A stretch of 64,000 nucleotides of DNA. Origin: Daphnia carinata. Lineage: Eukaryota; Arthropoda; Branchiopoda; Diplostraca; Daphniidae. Positions 10,778 to 22,652 of the stretch are shown here, piece by piece (position 1 is the first letter of the stretch; each line of letters starts with the position of its first letter). Both the position numbers and the translations under genes were made by a program. The notes beneath the pieces were generated by a model. The model was not told the DNA's origin, ran no database searches, and saw nothing but the letters and a program-made list of their open reading frames with translations. The stretch is from the NCBI RefSeq assembly GCF_022539665.2, contig NC_081339.1, forward strand, positions 8,119,367 through 8,183,366, given 5' to 3'.

Positions 10778-13700
10778 ATGGAAATGAGTCATAGCTTGAT
10801 TCTTAATGAGGAAGCCCTTGCCAAAATACCAGACACAAAGAAATCTCTATTTGTGTATGAATGGCTACAGTTCCTAGAAAATGTCTTAATAGCAGCCCAA
10901 AAGGTAAATATTAACACATTTACACATCTGTCATTGTAATTCATTGGTTTTTATATCATCTTGCTAGAATGACGTAAAAGATTGCCAGAAAAAAATTGTT
11001 GAACAATTAATGGCTCAAATCCACGCAAGCCCAGGACCACCTATACGGCAGCTGATTGGCCAATGCTTAGCAACTCTTTTCAGTGTGGGAGATGCTTTCC
11101 TTCTCTTTGATACAATCAATAAGTTGAATGACATATTAAAAAACCGAGATGACTCAGCAGGATTTCTCATGACTCGTTTGTAAGATACTTTTCTCACATT
11201 TTAAAAGGATCTTTGTTTATCATACAGCTTTGTGCAGGGCTGCTATCACAACCTTGGGATGTCTGTATGAGAGACTTGGTCGTATGGCAGGGAGATCCTA
11301 TGATGAATCTGTTCAAGTATTGCTAAGAGGACTTAAGAATAGCGAGTCTCAAACCAGAGCAGAAAGCCTTGTCACCCTAGAAAAGGTAATACTTGTTTTA
11401 AAGTTTATTGGTTTTGAAGCTAATAATCTTATATTTTTGGGCTAGTTATGTTGTGGTATGGGTTCAGCAGCCTCAAATCAACATCGTGATATCTTTAAAA
11501 CTTGCAAGTTATGTCTGTCCGATAGAAACATGAATGTTCGAGCTGCAGCAGCCAAGGTACATAAAGTTAACACGCGCCAACTTTCTCCTGATTTATTAAT
11601 GGAATCCTTTAGTGCATGTGGGAAGTCATGAAGCATTCGTCAACTAGTATTCTTCAACTTAACGAGTTTGAATCGATAGCTGCTCTTAGCTTCCGAGCTC
11701 TAGAAGGCTCGAACCATGAAGTGCGTTGTGCTGTAGCTCTTTTGCTTGGACATGCAGCTGCTGCAGCTCTTACACCTCCCAAATCCGGCCCACCAAGAGC
11801 TAACTTGTCCGCTGCATCAGCTAATCAGGCTGCGGCATCTGCTGCAGCCAAGGTTGCATCAGTAGAAGAAGTCCTGGGAGTAATTTCGACAGGGTTTTTG
11901 CGTGGGGGTGGAGGCTTCCTAAAAGGAACTGGCGAAATGATAAAAGGACCAGCTGCCACCAGCCGAGAAGTTCGAGTTGGCGTAACGATGGTAATTAGTA
12001 GCTACAGGCGAGCAAAGGATTTTTCATTTCTATCGCCATTTTTACTCTAGAGCTACGTCGTCATGGTCCAGCAACTTGGTTCTGCTTGGTTGGAACGCCA
12101 TCTAAATATCATGCTGCAACACTTGCTTGACTTAGCAGCGCAACCACGAGCTGCTCCCACGCATGTTGACGCCGTCTATTCTCGTCAGTGTATCACATTT
12201 GTGTTCCGTTCACTACTGGGAAAGATGTTAGGAGAAAAGCAGCAAACAGCTGCATGTAAAGAATTTGCACGCATTATCAACCATCAGATGAATAGCATTG
12301 GTAGATCTTGTCATAATTTATTGATAGACAGATTATCGAAAAATCTTAATCGCTTTTCCATTTTTCGTTAGATCCTAATCCCGAAAATGCCAAAGACAGT
12401 AGTACACAAGAAACAATATTTAGTCAACATCTTCTTGTGTGCGCGCTTCAGGAACTTGGCTCGCTTGTCCACAGTCAGGCCAGTTCTGCGTCCGCGCTAT
12501 TGGCCGACCAGGTTAAATGATAGTAAACCGTCCAACAATTATTATCTCTTTTTAAAATTTTTATATTATAGGGAGCGGGCGTGATTGATTGTGCTATTGC
12601 TGTCTTGCTTCATCCGTCACAAGCTGCTCGTCTAGCAGCTGCCTGGAGTCTACAGTCAATGGCAGTGGCTGTTCCTTCGCACCTTACACTACTCATTGAC
12701 AAGTATTAGATATTTAACATGCGTCGGGTAATTTATTAGCTGCTAATATTGCATTTCCACTTGAAAGGTGTGTGGATGCCCTGGAAAATCTCCGTAGCAC
12801 TCCCGAAGCTGTCTCAGGTTATAGCGGTGCTTTGGCTGCGCTTATAGCCGGAGTTTCGTCTACCACATTAGGCATTCCGCATAATCGCGGAAAGGTACAG
12901 CCATCCGATCAATACTTTTCTTTCGCCGGTCTTCTAACTTTCAAACAAACGGTTCAGATTGTATTTAACACTGCAGAGGAGTTGCTGCGAAGCGCCAGCC
13001 AAAATAACAGACTTGCTGTTCAGCGCACGCAAGCTGGTTGGCTTCTTATTGGCGCAGTTATGACTTTAGGGGTGTCTGTAGTAAGTAGTCTTGTGCCACG
13101 AATGCTGCTACTTTGGCGCAATAGTTTCCCTCGCTCAGCCAAGGAACTGGAATCGGAAAAAGCACGCGGTGACGCCTTCACCTGGCAGGTACCATAATCT
13201 ATATATTATTTGATTAGTGTAAATAGCTTGCGCAAAGAAACAAGTTAATAACATAAAATATTGCAATTATTAGCGTTTAAAAATGTCAAATTCTAATAAC
13301 TTTATTATTTTCATTAGGTTGCACTGGAGGGCCGTGCGGGGGCCTTATCGTCAATTTGTAGTTTCCTCCGACACTGTCCGCAGTTGGCGACATCTGAGGA
13401 TATTACCAAGCGTCTAATGGGCCCACTTGATGCCGCCATCACTATGCTGACAAGGTTTTTTCCCCGATACGATACATACATTTGATTGATACATATAAGT
13501 CATTAAATGGTGTCTTTCTTCTTTTGTATATGTGAATTAGCATTGCATCTGTCGTCAAGTCGTATGGACAGCCTCTTAAGGCAGCTTGCGCCATGGTTCG
13601 TCTTCGTCTATACGATGCACTTTCCTTGGTTCCTCCGCAATATTACGAAGGTAGGGATATAAATGTTTCCTGTAACAGCCTAAAGCAAATGCGATTTTGC

Positions 13701-16700
13701 TATTTTACAGCAAGCTACACCCAGCTTTTACGTTTACTCGTTGCCGAGTTTACTTTGGCTGAAAATCCAGCAAATACAACCACATCTTTGTTACAGCAAC
13801 AATGCCAGCCTGATGGCTCTGCAGTTTTATTACACCCAGATTTGCAAGATTCAGACTACAATCTACTACAACAGCAGTTGTTACCCAACAGTGCCGCTGG
13901 TTCAGGAGCCCTTGAACACGATCCATGTTCGCTTTACGTATTAGTAACTGACCGGTCACATGTAGTTGGAAGCGTTCCGGGACCTCTTCCATTGGGTGTA
14001 GCGGTTATCGATGCATCAATCACACTCTTTGGTCACGTTTTTCCTCGCGTGTTACCGAAACACCGCCTTCAGCTCTTGGTTCATTTTGAAGATAGCATCA
14101 AACAGGCAAAAACACGACAGGCCGTTCAAACGAATATATTTGCTAGTCTACTAGCTGCTTTACGTAACGTAGCCGAAGCTAAAACTGGGCTTGGTCCTAA
14201 TGGAGAGGAACTCCGAAAAGGCCTTTCCAATCTCATTCAAGCCGGCCTTATCAATCCCACTTGTCCCGCGCTTCGTTGTGCTGCAGCTGAGGCTCTGGGT
14301 CGCTTGGCTCAGACAGGATTGGACCCACGCTTCACAAGTGAAGCTATCCAGACCAGCTTCGAGAAACTGAAGAACAGCCGAGACGCCGCTAGTAGAACAG
14401 GACATAGCCTAGCATTAGGATGTTTACATCGCTACGGTGGAGGCTTAGGACTAGCCTCCTCACAGCAGCTCAGCAGCAGTATTTCCATCTTAACTGCTCT
14501 CAGTCAAGATACTTCGTCAGCTATGGTGCAACAATGGGCACTACATGCCCTAGCGTCGATTGGAGAAGCTAGTGGTCCAGTTTTCCGACCATTTGCCGAC
14601 TCCTGTACCAATATGGCATTGCAATTACTGATGACGGTACCTTCAACTAATGTTGAAGTACTCAGAGCTGTCGGTCGTTGTTGTGCCGCTTTGGTTAGTG
14701 CTTTTGGTCCTGAATTACAAGGCATGTAAAATTAATTCAATTCAACGTTCAATTTGTGATTATAAGTAATGACATTGAATTTACTTGAATAGGAAATACT
14801 GGCAATATCATTGCGGCCCGATCCTCGCTATTGTCCGCATGTGCTCTGTTACAGCAACACAGTAGTCCCGTAGTACAATCCGAAGCCATCTTTTGCCTAC
14901 AGCAGATGCACATGTTTGCCCCGCGTCATGTTAACCTTAGCAAACTTGTTCCTCTCCTTTGCGTAAGTCTAACTAGTTTCCTTTCTTTGAATTGTTTTAA
15001 ATTGTACTTCGTCCTTTTAGCGTTCTATTAACAGCCAACATTTGGGACTACGACGTGCTGCCGTCTCATGCCTGCGTCAATTAGTTCAAAGGGAGGCCAG
15101 AGAAGTCTGTGAACATGCTGCAGCGTACGTTACAGAATCAAGCCGTGCAGTTCCCCTTTTTAACGGATCAAAACAAGGACTCCCCATGGCCTTGCTTTTC
15201 CTTTTGGATAGCGAAGTTGACGTTATGCTGCAGCGTCATCTTCGCGATACATTAAATGGCCTACTCACTACTTTAGCCGAACAACAGCTCAGTTCTTGGC
15301 TCACGCTGTTTAAGGAAGTACTGACAACATCACCTGATACAGCTGCTGGTCCGGTTCCATCCGGACAGCATGGGCAACCAGGATTAGGACATAAAAGTGG
15401 ATCATCGGCAGCTGATGCAGATGGCGATGGGGCGGCTGATGACGATGAAGAGGAGTTTCACGCTAATGGAGATAGCCTTTCACCTACCCCTAGTAGTCGC
15501 CCAGCTGGCTTGCCCCCGCCGCGCTGGCCTACTAGGGTATTTGCCGCTCAGTCAACCGGAAAATTGCTGTTGCTCATGCGAGAAAGCACGTCTACGGCTC
15601 ATTTTGACTTGGCAGCAGCTCGGCAGCTTAGCAGCGCGAATGGATCTGATTACCTGGTCTTGCACCTCTCTGATTTGATTCGACTAGCGTTTATCGCTGC
15701 CACATCCGATTGTGATGCTCTTCGTATGGAAGGTCTCCGCCTGCTTCAACTACTCATAGATTGTTTTGCTGATCAACAAGAGCCTGAATTTCCCGGACAT
15801 TCCATCCTCGAACAATATCAAGCCCAAGTAATTGTCTTTACAGTTCATATTTTTTAATCCCTACATTTTGTTTTGTTTATAAACAGATAAGTGCCGCCTT
15901 AAGACCAGCGTTCAGTGCAGACACAGCCCCAAATGTCACTGCTGCCGCTTGCCATGTTTGCAGTACGTGGATGTGTTGCGGTGTTGCTCAAGATCTATCA
16001 GACCTTCGTCGTGTTCAACAGCTTCTTCTCTCAGCATTAAATCGTATCACCGCCGCCCAGCAATGTACTCTTCCCCCACTGAGTGGAATTGGTGGACTTC
16101 AACAGCATCGATTGTATAACGAAAGCGCTGCCACTCTTGAAAACCTATCGGTTCTCAAAGCTTGGGCGGAGGTCTACGTTTCTGCTATGAAAGATAGGTA
16201 TCATTCGATTTTTTCCTAATAAATATTTTTTTATGATTTTGATCGATGTCGATGGTTTTGCAGTAGAGTTACCGAAGGTCGACATCTGCTTCTACCGTTA
16301 GTAAAACCTGAATTGGCTGGGTTAGCTCAGTTTTGGCTTGCAGCTCTTAAAGACCATGCTCTCCTCACGCTTCCTGCGGGTAAATATTGCTTCCGACGTT
16401 TTGCTATGTTCTAGAAATTTTGCGCTTTCTAACCCATTCTACTAACGTTTAGAATTTGGCCCACAATTGCCACCTGAAGGAGGAACGTTTTATACCCACG
16501 ATGCAGCAGATCTATCACGACCTTATTACAAGCTAAGCTGGCCTCCCTTACTCCAGGCTGCGGCTCTTTGGTTGGGTCATGCTAATAATGCTGGTGAAAC
16601 TATTGAACCAGACAATGTCTACTCCAATCACTTTTTCCTAGTATTCGGTATGACTTGCCACTATGTTAACGTAAGACTCAAAATTTATGTGAATCTTTTG

Positions 16701-18294
16701 TCTGCAATAGGGATTGTGCTGGAAGCTCTGTGTGATCTCAAATCTACCGAACCAGATTCTTCAACGGCGGCTTGTTTGTACGCGCTCCAATCACTACTGC
16801 ACTCGCCAAAAGCTCGGAACACTATGACCTGCCAACCACCGCTAACAGTTGAAGTTTGCAACGTCCTGCATCGAGTTGTGTTGACAAAAAAAGCACCGAT
16901 TCAACACCAAGCGTTAGAAGTGTTATTGGCACTCGTGCAAGCCACTCACGAGCAAATGAATCGATCAAGTGATTCTGTCAGTGCAGGTGAAGGTGGTAGC
17001 GAAGGAGAGCTTTTACCGGGTACCTCGTTAGTTTTCGCGGCTCTTGAAGTCTGCCTATGTCAACTCGTCCAAGTATATCCCAATATGGACCCCAGTGCCA
17101 CCAGCAACACAAAAAGTGTTAGAAGAATAATTGGCATTGGCGGGAAAACAGGGGAGGACTTGGTGGCTGCTGCGCTGGACGTAATGGGACTGCTTCCATC
17201 TGTATGTTCGCCGCACGGTGCGCTCTCGCTCCTACCGGCATTGTTACATCTAGTTACCAATGTCTTACAAGAAGCCAGGACACTAGAATCGCCGGCCGTT
17301 CAGGCTGCATTACGTTGTTTGAACACGTATTGCAGCCATCCTTTTTCGAAGCTACCGGAAACTGAAGCGCCATACGGCAAACTGCTCCAGAGCTGCGCCG
17401 CTCGTCTTCTAGATTGGGGTAAAGCCGGTCAAGAAGAGGATCGTTTAGATCCCTTAGTGCTGTTGAGTGCCGTCTCTGGGATGTTGCTTAACGCTCCATC
17501 TGGATTACTCTCATGTCCCGCTTTATTATATCCATCACTCAACGCTTTCCAGCAGTCCCTACAGTCGGCCGATGCCAGACTGAGGCTTCACACTTTGCGA
17601 CTGTTTGGTAACTTACTTCAAGATGCAACTCGCCAGTTAATTTCGTATCCTGAGAACGCGAAGTCAATCCTTCGACCATTGACACCGTATGTTCATGCAC
17701 TGGCACCGAAAATTGTGACGCATTTGTGTAGCCCCACATCTCGCCTCCTTAATTCTCAACAACAATTGTTGATGACAATTGAGTCAATCACCTGCGTTGA
17801 AGCTCTAACTGCACTTGCAGATGGCGAAAATTGTAAGCTTTTTAATATCATTTTATCTTGTTAAGGAAAAGCATTTAATTTTTTATTTTCTATAGCTCTT
17901 CTAGTTCTGCAACTTTTGGTTCCAATTCTCATAAATTGCTTATTGGATCCGATGCAAATGAAAACATCCAATCCTTTGGCCAAGACGTTGCACGCCCATG
18001 CATTACAAACTTTGACGCGGATAGGCACCCAGTATCCACAGGTGATGGAAAATGCAAATGCAAACCAGTGTCGAATTCTGTTTCAGCAACAGTTAATTGA
18101 ATTTTTATTTGATACAACAGGAGTTTAAATCTCTACTGAGTGTCCTGCCGGACTTGAGAACAAAACTTGAATCAGCTGCAAGAGCAAACCAAATGGGAGC
18201 TATAAATGCTAAACAGGGTGCGATGAACACCACGACAGAAATCAAGGCGGCTCCTACCATTAAGCTGAAAACTGATTTCAGCAATTTTAATTAG
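10778..18294 (+). CDS. HEATR5B: HEAT repeat-containing protein 5 (HEATR5/Laa1/p200)
   Basis: A 21-exon gene coding for about 2050 aa, close to the ~2070 aa of human HEATR5B. Exons: 10778-10903, 10968-11179, 11238-11385, 11446-11556, 11613-11990, 12051-12300, 12372-12511, 12572-12702, 12768-12894, 12958-13188, 13318-13454, 13541-13650, 13711-14721, 14793-14962, 15021-15827, 15887-16197, 16264-16379, 16453-16647, 16711-17832, 17896-18041, 18121-18294. Family hallmarks include the N-terminal [84 protein letters not shown] and the C-terminal APTIKLKT. Most of the chain is alpha-helical HEAT repeats. The family works with AP-1 and the aftiphilin/gamma-synergin complex in clathrin traffic between endosomes and the trans-Golgi. 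Intron 13 has a GC donor (14722). Tandem AATAAA signals lie at 18480-18502. Confidence 0.95.
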
Positions 18295-18479
18295 TGTTAT
18301 TTGGCATTCTTATCGCCCATTCTTTGTGATCATATCGTGTGACCTGCAAGTCTATTGTATGGATTAAAGGATTGTTTTATGTGATCAGTTTTCACTGTAG
18401 CTTATGTTAAATGGTACTCACATGTGTTAAACACGCACTAGTGGGGGCAGTTACAGTTTGTATTTACCAAGGTTCTTTC

Positions 18480-18502
18480 AATAAAACAAGTAAACAATAA
18501 AC
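18480..18502 (+). terminator. HEATR5 poly-A signals
   Basis: Two AATAAA hexamers (18480-18485 and 18497-18502) about 190-205 nt after the HEATR5 stop. They sit beside the SelW SECIS read on the opposite strand, so the two transcripts probably overlap at their tails. Confidence 0.6.
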
Positions 18503-18550
18503 CATCAGAAACTAACAGAACAATTGTTTTTTAATCAGTTTCTTCATTCT
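18500..18550 (-). promoter_or_regulatory. SECIS element in SelW 3' UTR
   Basis: On the minus strand, about 78 nt after the SelW stop, an ATGA (18547-18544) is followed by AGAAACT. An A-rich apical segment comes next, then the exact complement AGTTTCT and TGAT (18507-18504). This gives a 7-bp Watson-Crick stem directly above the ATGA/TGAT non-canonical quartet. The stem is extendable by G-U and A-U pairs, and unpaired As sit near the apex. That is the eukaryotic SECIS layout that recruits SBP2 and eEFSec to recode UGA. The unpaired apical As would fit either SECIS form. Folding was done by eye. Confidence 0.8.
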
Positions 18551-18624
18551 TGTCACTTAAGATTATCAAAATTGCTGGAAAACACAAACTTTCATGTTGG
18601 CAGAAGCAGGATGAAGATTTATGG

Positions 18625-19365
18625 TTAATCAGCTAAAGCAGCCTTAACACCATCAACAATGGTCTGCATCTTGGCAGGTGAATCCACAAAGCCATTCCCA
18701 TTCTTGAAGAAACAATAAATAATTGGATAATTAATTTAATGCCTCAACTTGTAAGAAAGGTGCGTTTGCTATGGCTTCTCACCTTCTTGGAATGAAGAAG
18801 TTTGCCACCTACAATTTGCACTTCAAAGTAGCCAGTGACTCCAGGGGTGCCTTCTCCTGTCTTCCATTCACAAGTTTACCACAATGAGAGTATATATTGA
18901 TTGGAAATTGCCATTGTAAAACTTACAATATCTAGTTGACCTGGGAAGAGTCCTTCAAGCTCCTGTTTGAGCTAATATACATAAAATAGTTACTTATTCT
19001 CTGCTTGTAATGTCATATGGAAATAAACACCATTATATATATTCCATTGTTCCTGATTCTACGTTTTGAAACTTAAAATGAAATAAAGTTACCTTGTTGA
19101 ACTTCCCCCGATAGCCTCAGGCTCCACTGAAATAGTAATGAGTAAATAAGAATTGCTTAATAATGTGATAAAAACAGAGAAGGCAAAGCCCTATCGTATG
19201 TTGTGTTTACAAAGAATTTCATCGTTTTAACCTTTATCTTTTGTGAAGCTCGGTATTGATAAGAGGCGTAAAACCGAACAAGAAACACATAAAAAAATGC
19301 AAAATAATGATAATGACAAATTTTTATAATTACCAATATACAACACGAATCTGCAATTTCGCCAT
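18625..19365 (-). CDS. SELENOW: Selenoprotein W, UGA-encoded selenocysteine
   Basis: Five minus-strand exons: 19334-19365, 19093-19126, 18927-18971, 18783-18860 and 18625-18702. They are phase-perfect and give 88 aa (human SelW 87). The protein begins MAKLQIRVVYCGA, then an in-frame TGA (19119-19117) read as Sec14, then GYRGKFNK. Later segments LEGLFPGQLDI, GEGTPGVTGYFEV and GGKLLHSKK are family hallmarks. The CGAU redox motif lies in a thioredoxin-like fold. SelW is a small cytosolic glutathione-linked redox protein. A SECIS sits downstream in the 3' UTR. Automatic annotation would stop at the TGA or split the gene. The intact frame on both sides, the splice conservation and the SECIS argue for a true selenoprotein rather than a pseudogene. 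It converges on HEATR5. Confidence 0.93.
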
Positions 19366-19604
19366 TTTACGATGTTTTTTTGAACGCTTAACGATTTTGA
19401 TCGTAGAAAATTTCACCTGCAATGCTTATCACAGTTCGACTGCTACTGAACGCTAACGGGGCGAGTACACTACTCACCCAGTGAAAGACAAGTCTTAACA
19501 ATTTCGTGATATGGACTACAAAGCAGCTACGATAACTACTATCAGCTACGCTACAAAGCCTATAGAACATAGCATATGCGCGTACGATACCGTTTGGTGG
19601 CGAA
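19366..19604. other. SelW upstream region
   Basis: About 240 bp between the SelW start codon and the first MITE-like repeat. It presumably holds the SelW 5' UTR and promoter. No TATA box or other element could be assigned with confidence. Confidence 0.35.
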
Positions 19605-19918
19605 GAAAATTTTTTTAAGCCCGATTAAATAAGCCCGACTAAATAAGCACGACTTTTCTCTGTTGGGCTTAAAAGTTTTTTCTGAAAAAACTGCCACTCA
19701 TTAGAATTGGTTCAATTTCACAGCATATACTATAAATTGAATGCTGATTGCGGAAAAAATTGCTATTTTTTTCATTAGGTTAATCGTTTTTGAAATACAC
19801 CGAATATTTGACGCAATGGCAGCGCGCCAGTACGCTACAGCGCTAGCGCGATGCAGCCGAAAGTCGGGCTTATTTATTAGTCGGGCTTACTTATCAGTCG
19901 GGCTTAAAAAAATTTTCG
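19605..19918. mobile_element. MITE-like element, TIR with TAAGCCCGAC repeats
   Basis: A ~314-bp segment whose two ends are inverted copies. The left end reads GAAAATTTTTTTAAGCCCGA and then further AAATAAGCCCGAC units. The right end is the reverse complement with extra spacer bases. Near the right end lies a GC-rich core containing GCGCCAGTACGCTACAGCGC (about 19825-19850). That core recurs near 25630, 26395 and 27520. There is no coding capacity, so it looks like a non-autonomous DNA transposon. A target-site duplication could not be identified. Confidence 0.6.
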
Positions 19919-20160
19919 GCAAAATTTTATGGCAATCCGTTTTACATAAAAAAAAAAAAAAAAAAAAACCAAAAAAAAAAAAAAAAAAATCACACTTTTT
20001 TCTCTTTTTTCTACCCGTAGCCATCTACCAGTCGGTTTCGTTATTACAGGCATGTAAGCAATTTGAGTTAATTGTATCCCATTAGCAGTTAATTGAGTAG
20101 CGTGGCTGGAGAAAAACGCGTGGCTGGAGAAAAACTCGTGGCTGGAGGAACAATTGAAAA

Positions 20161-20760
20161 ATGGATAAGATAATACAACAAAAGGATGGTAAGTATAAAG
20201 ATTATTATATTGGTTTTCAATTATTAATTATTGTTTATTAGATCAAATTATGAAGCTGCAGGCCCAATTATTGGAACAACACAAAATATTAGATAACAGC
20301 AATGCTAAGGATGGTAAGGCCTAATACGTAATGATTCTATTTATTTGCTTTTATTCATTTGTGTTTTGTAGCTCAAATTTTGAGTCTACAAGCTCAGGTA
20401 GGGGAAAAGAACAAATTGGAACGGAACAGTTTCCAAACAGTGAAGGAGGTTTTTCCAAACTCATCCCTAACTGAACATGAGGATGAATTGGCATTAGGTG
20501 AACACAGTCAGGTACCTAAACTTTTCAAATAAGAATTCAAAATAAGTATAAAATTTTAACAAACAATTATTTATTGTTTAGTTATTCAGTCTACCACCTG
20601 ACAGTGTGTTAAAGTTAAATTCTGTTAGTGCTGCACTAAAAGAATTGGTAGTAATAAGTCCATGCAGCAAAGGAAGTGAACAATTGTGGGACCATATTTG
20701 GGCTGAAAATGGGTGTGGTACGGAAACCCAGAAATAGCATGAGTTCAACATAAAACATGA
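20161..20760 (+). pseudogene. Unknown intron-containing gene, left-arm copy with nonsense codon
   Basis: Four exon-like blocks with GT-AG borders: 20161-20188, 20242-20313, 20372-20511 and from 20582. They encode a short protein beginning MDKIIQQKD, with a probable coiled-coil stretch (IMKLQAQLLEQHKILDN, then ILSLQAQVGEKNKLERN). A segment containing SVSAALKE and WAENGCGTETQK follows. In this copy the next codon is TAG (20736-20738). The right-arm copy has TGG at the same place. I do not recognise the family. It is probably the element's own gene or a captured host gene. Whether exons continue further inward is unclear. Confidence 0.5.
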
Positions 20761-21367
20761 ATTAGGTACTTTTCGGTTTTTTGTCTATCAAAAGAGTATT
20801 TTTAATGCTATTATTTTGCATTCACAGAATTTTAGTGGGGGATCAAGTCAAGTCTCGAAGTGTTACAGGATGGAAGAGTGAGCCTACAGTTGAAAAACAC
20901 TGAAAGTGCATTACCATTAAGGTATGAGGTAAAGTAATAGAGTATGCAAATTGTCTAATGAGAAGTACCATCTTGTGTGAATGAATCCTGTGTAACAACA
21001 ATCCTTTATAGTTCTGTCATAGCTAGAAGCCTCAAATAATTCTGCTTCTCTTGCTAAAGAACAACTTGTCCTTTACGTTCAGAGTGTTGGTGAAGCTGGG
21101 TACTTAAATGGCCCTAAAGATGTTTCGTTTCGTTGGCATTGCAGCAATGAACATCATACATGGACTTTTTAGGTATGAAAGGAATTTTCTTGAAAATTTT
21201 TTGAATTTATGACAAAGCATTTCTTCTGCTTTTTGCCAACCATGTCTAATCTAAAAAAAAAATTTATCCAATAGGAAAGGATTTTCAGCATACTGGGAAC
21301 ACAACTATCAACAATGCAACATTCTAGGGGTGCTATTTTATCATTCAAGAGCCTTATACAATGATTT

Positions 21368-21733
21368 TCATCTGCAATTTGTATGGCCTTTCCCAAGCTT
21401 CTGCCAGAAGTTGAATCTATAAGTCATGTAAGTCACATGAGCAACAATTGAGATGCTTAATGGTGTTGTTTTTCTTTTCTCAGCATAGGTTAATAGTAAC
21501 ATTGGATCTGAAAAGATTCTTGGTTGGGGCAAGACACTGAATAAATTGTATTGATTCGATGGATGACATGACATTTCTATACTTAATTCGGATTCCCCAG
21601 ACGGTATTTGATATTTAAAAAATTGAAGTGCATATCTGGGCTCCCTTCCTTTCCGTAGCCCCGTTTCCCCTTGACTCGTAATAAGCCCGTAGGGGGTCAT
21701 GCCCCTACTGTACGGTATATATAAAAACAACAT
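21368..21733 (-). CDS. Unknown ORF, left-arm copy (121 codons)
   Basis: An ATG-initiated ORF reading outward, starting just outside the hairpin-rich segment. Its translation begins MLFLYIPYSRGMTPYGLITS and includes REPRYALQFFKYQIPSGESE. The same ORF occurs in the right arm with few substitutions. Conservation in both arms shows only shared ancestry, so it could be non-coding. No family recognised. Confidence 0.3.
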   Translation of the reverse strand: MLFLYIPYSRGMTPYGLITSQGETGLRKGREPRYALQFFKYQIPSGESELSIEMSCHPSNQYNLFSVLPQPRIFSDPMLLLTYAEKRKTTPLSISIVAHVTYMTYRFNFWQKLGKGHTNCR

Positions 21734-21886
21734 ATACCGAGGTTTGGAGGGCTCTGGCCGGAAAGGGGACGTGGGGGTCCGCGTAGTCCGATGATGTGTT
21801 CACGGAGGACGACGTGGCTACCCACAAATCCGAACTAAAGGTTAATCGCTCCTGTAAAAATGTTCCAAATCTTCAGCTCTTCTTCC

Positions 21887-21961
21887 GGCTTCTCTTAGCC
21901 AATCACCGGGTAATCTCCCCGGTGGGTCAACAAGGCAGTGTCTCCCCCTGCCTGGGTTGAC
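21887..21961. repeat. Three consecutive strong hairpins, left arm
   Basis: Three perfect stem-loops lie back to back: GGCT/AGCC (21887-21900), CACCGGG/CCCGGTG (21904-21924), and GTCAAC/GTTGAC enclosing GGCAG/CTGCC (21926-21961). The segment is far more GC-rich than its surroundings. It recurs exactly inverted at 22968-23042. This looks like a structured RNA or replication element of the repeat rather than chance. Confidence 0.65.
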
Positions 21962-22309
21962 GGCAAGTTTTGAAAGGGCTATTATGCCTTTTTAAAGTTG
22001 CAAAAATAATTGTAATGTGCAGAGAATTGTCAATAAAATTTTTTTTTATCAAATATTTTATCCAAAATTTGTTTCTTTCATTGTCTGTGTTAGCCGTGTT
22101 CACACATTACATTTATCAACTTTTTTTTTTTCTTCGCATTATTTGTTTTTGTCACCTTTGATGGTAAGCATTGTTTCCATTTGTTTATCGTTTATCTGTA
22201 AGTATTATTTATTACACTCTTTGAATTTGAGAGACTCTCTCGAGATTCAAGGAACAATCTGGATATTTTATGAATTAATTTTGTATTTTGTTTTACTCGT
22301 ATGGGAACC

Positions 22310-22362
22310 GATCCCCAGACATTCAGCGTGCAACGCCGATGCTCTAACATTGAGCCACGAGA
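22310..22362 (-). repeat. tRNA-like (SINE head-like) sequence, spacer
   Basis: Read on the minus strand it shows an A-box-like TGGCTCAATGTTAGAGCA and a degenerate B-box-like GGATCGGTTCC. It aligns with the tRNA-like sequence at 22653-22712 in inverted orientation. No acceptor stem closes, so it is tRNA-derived and not a functional tRNA gene. Confidence 0.4.
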
Positions 22363-22462
22363 TATATCTAAATATTTTATTATCGCATATCATATGTTAT
22401 CGTCTAGGATGTTTATGCAGTCTTTCACAACTATATGTTTATCTTTCTATTGCTTCCATAAG

Positions 22463-22526
22463 GTTCTTAGCTCTGTGGTAGAGCTTTTATCTGCGATACC
22501 TGTTACCCTGGGTTCAAACCTCAGGA
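22463..22526 (+). repeat. tRNA-like sequence, spacer centre
   Basis: Contains a D-arm-like GCTCTGTGGTAGAGC and a T-arm CTGGGTTCAAACCTCAG with five paired bases and the TTCAAAC loop. The anticodon arm and acceptor stem do not form properly. It is probably a tRNA pseudogene or SINE head. Confidence 0.45.
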
Positions 22527-22652
22527 GATGTGTAAAAATGAAGTAGAATAATGTAGAAGAGTATATTGCAGAATTGCATTTCAGTTTTATTCTAAGTGTA
22601 AATGCAAGTCCACAAGTGACTAGAAAAAAAAGCCAACTTAAAATCATATGAT

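Larger units (their letters stand above)
19944..22203. repeat. Left arm of large inverted repeat
   Basis: About 2.2 kb that reappears, inverted and nearly identical, at 22729-24938. The match runs from the poly-A/TCTACCCGTAGCCATCTA edge at the outside to GTTTATCTGTAAG at the inside. From outside to inside the arm holds a multi-exon ORF reading inward, a second ORF reading outward, and a run of three hairpins. The high identity implies recent duplication or gene conversion. Confidence 0.85.

Noticed and set aside
11228..11237. Alternative HEATR5 exon 3 start at the first AG (11227)
   Set aside because: Only the second AG (11236-11237) gives TRLAAITTLG, which matches the family and keeps phase.
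19117..19119. TGA in SelW taken as a nonsense mutation
   Set aside because: It falls exactly at the Sec position of the CGAU motif, both flanking exons stay conserved, and a SECIS is present downstream.
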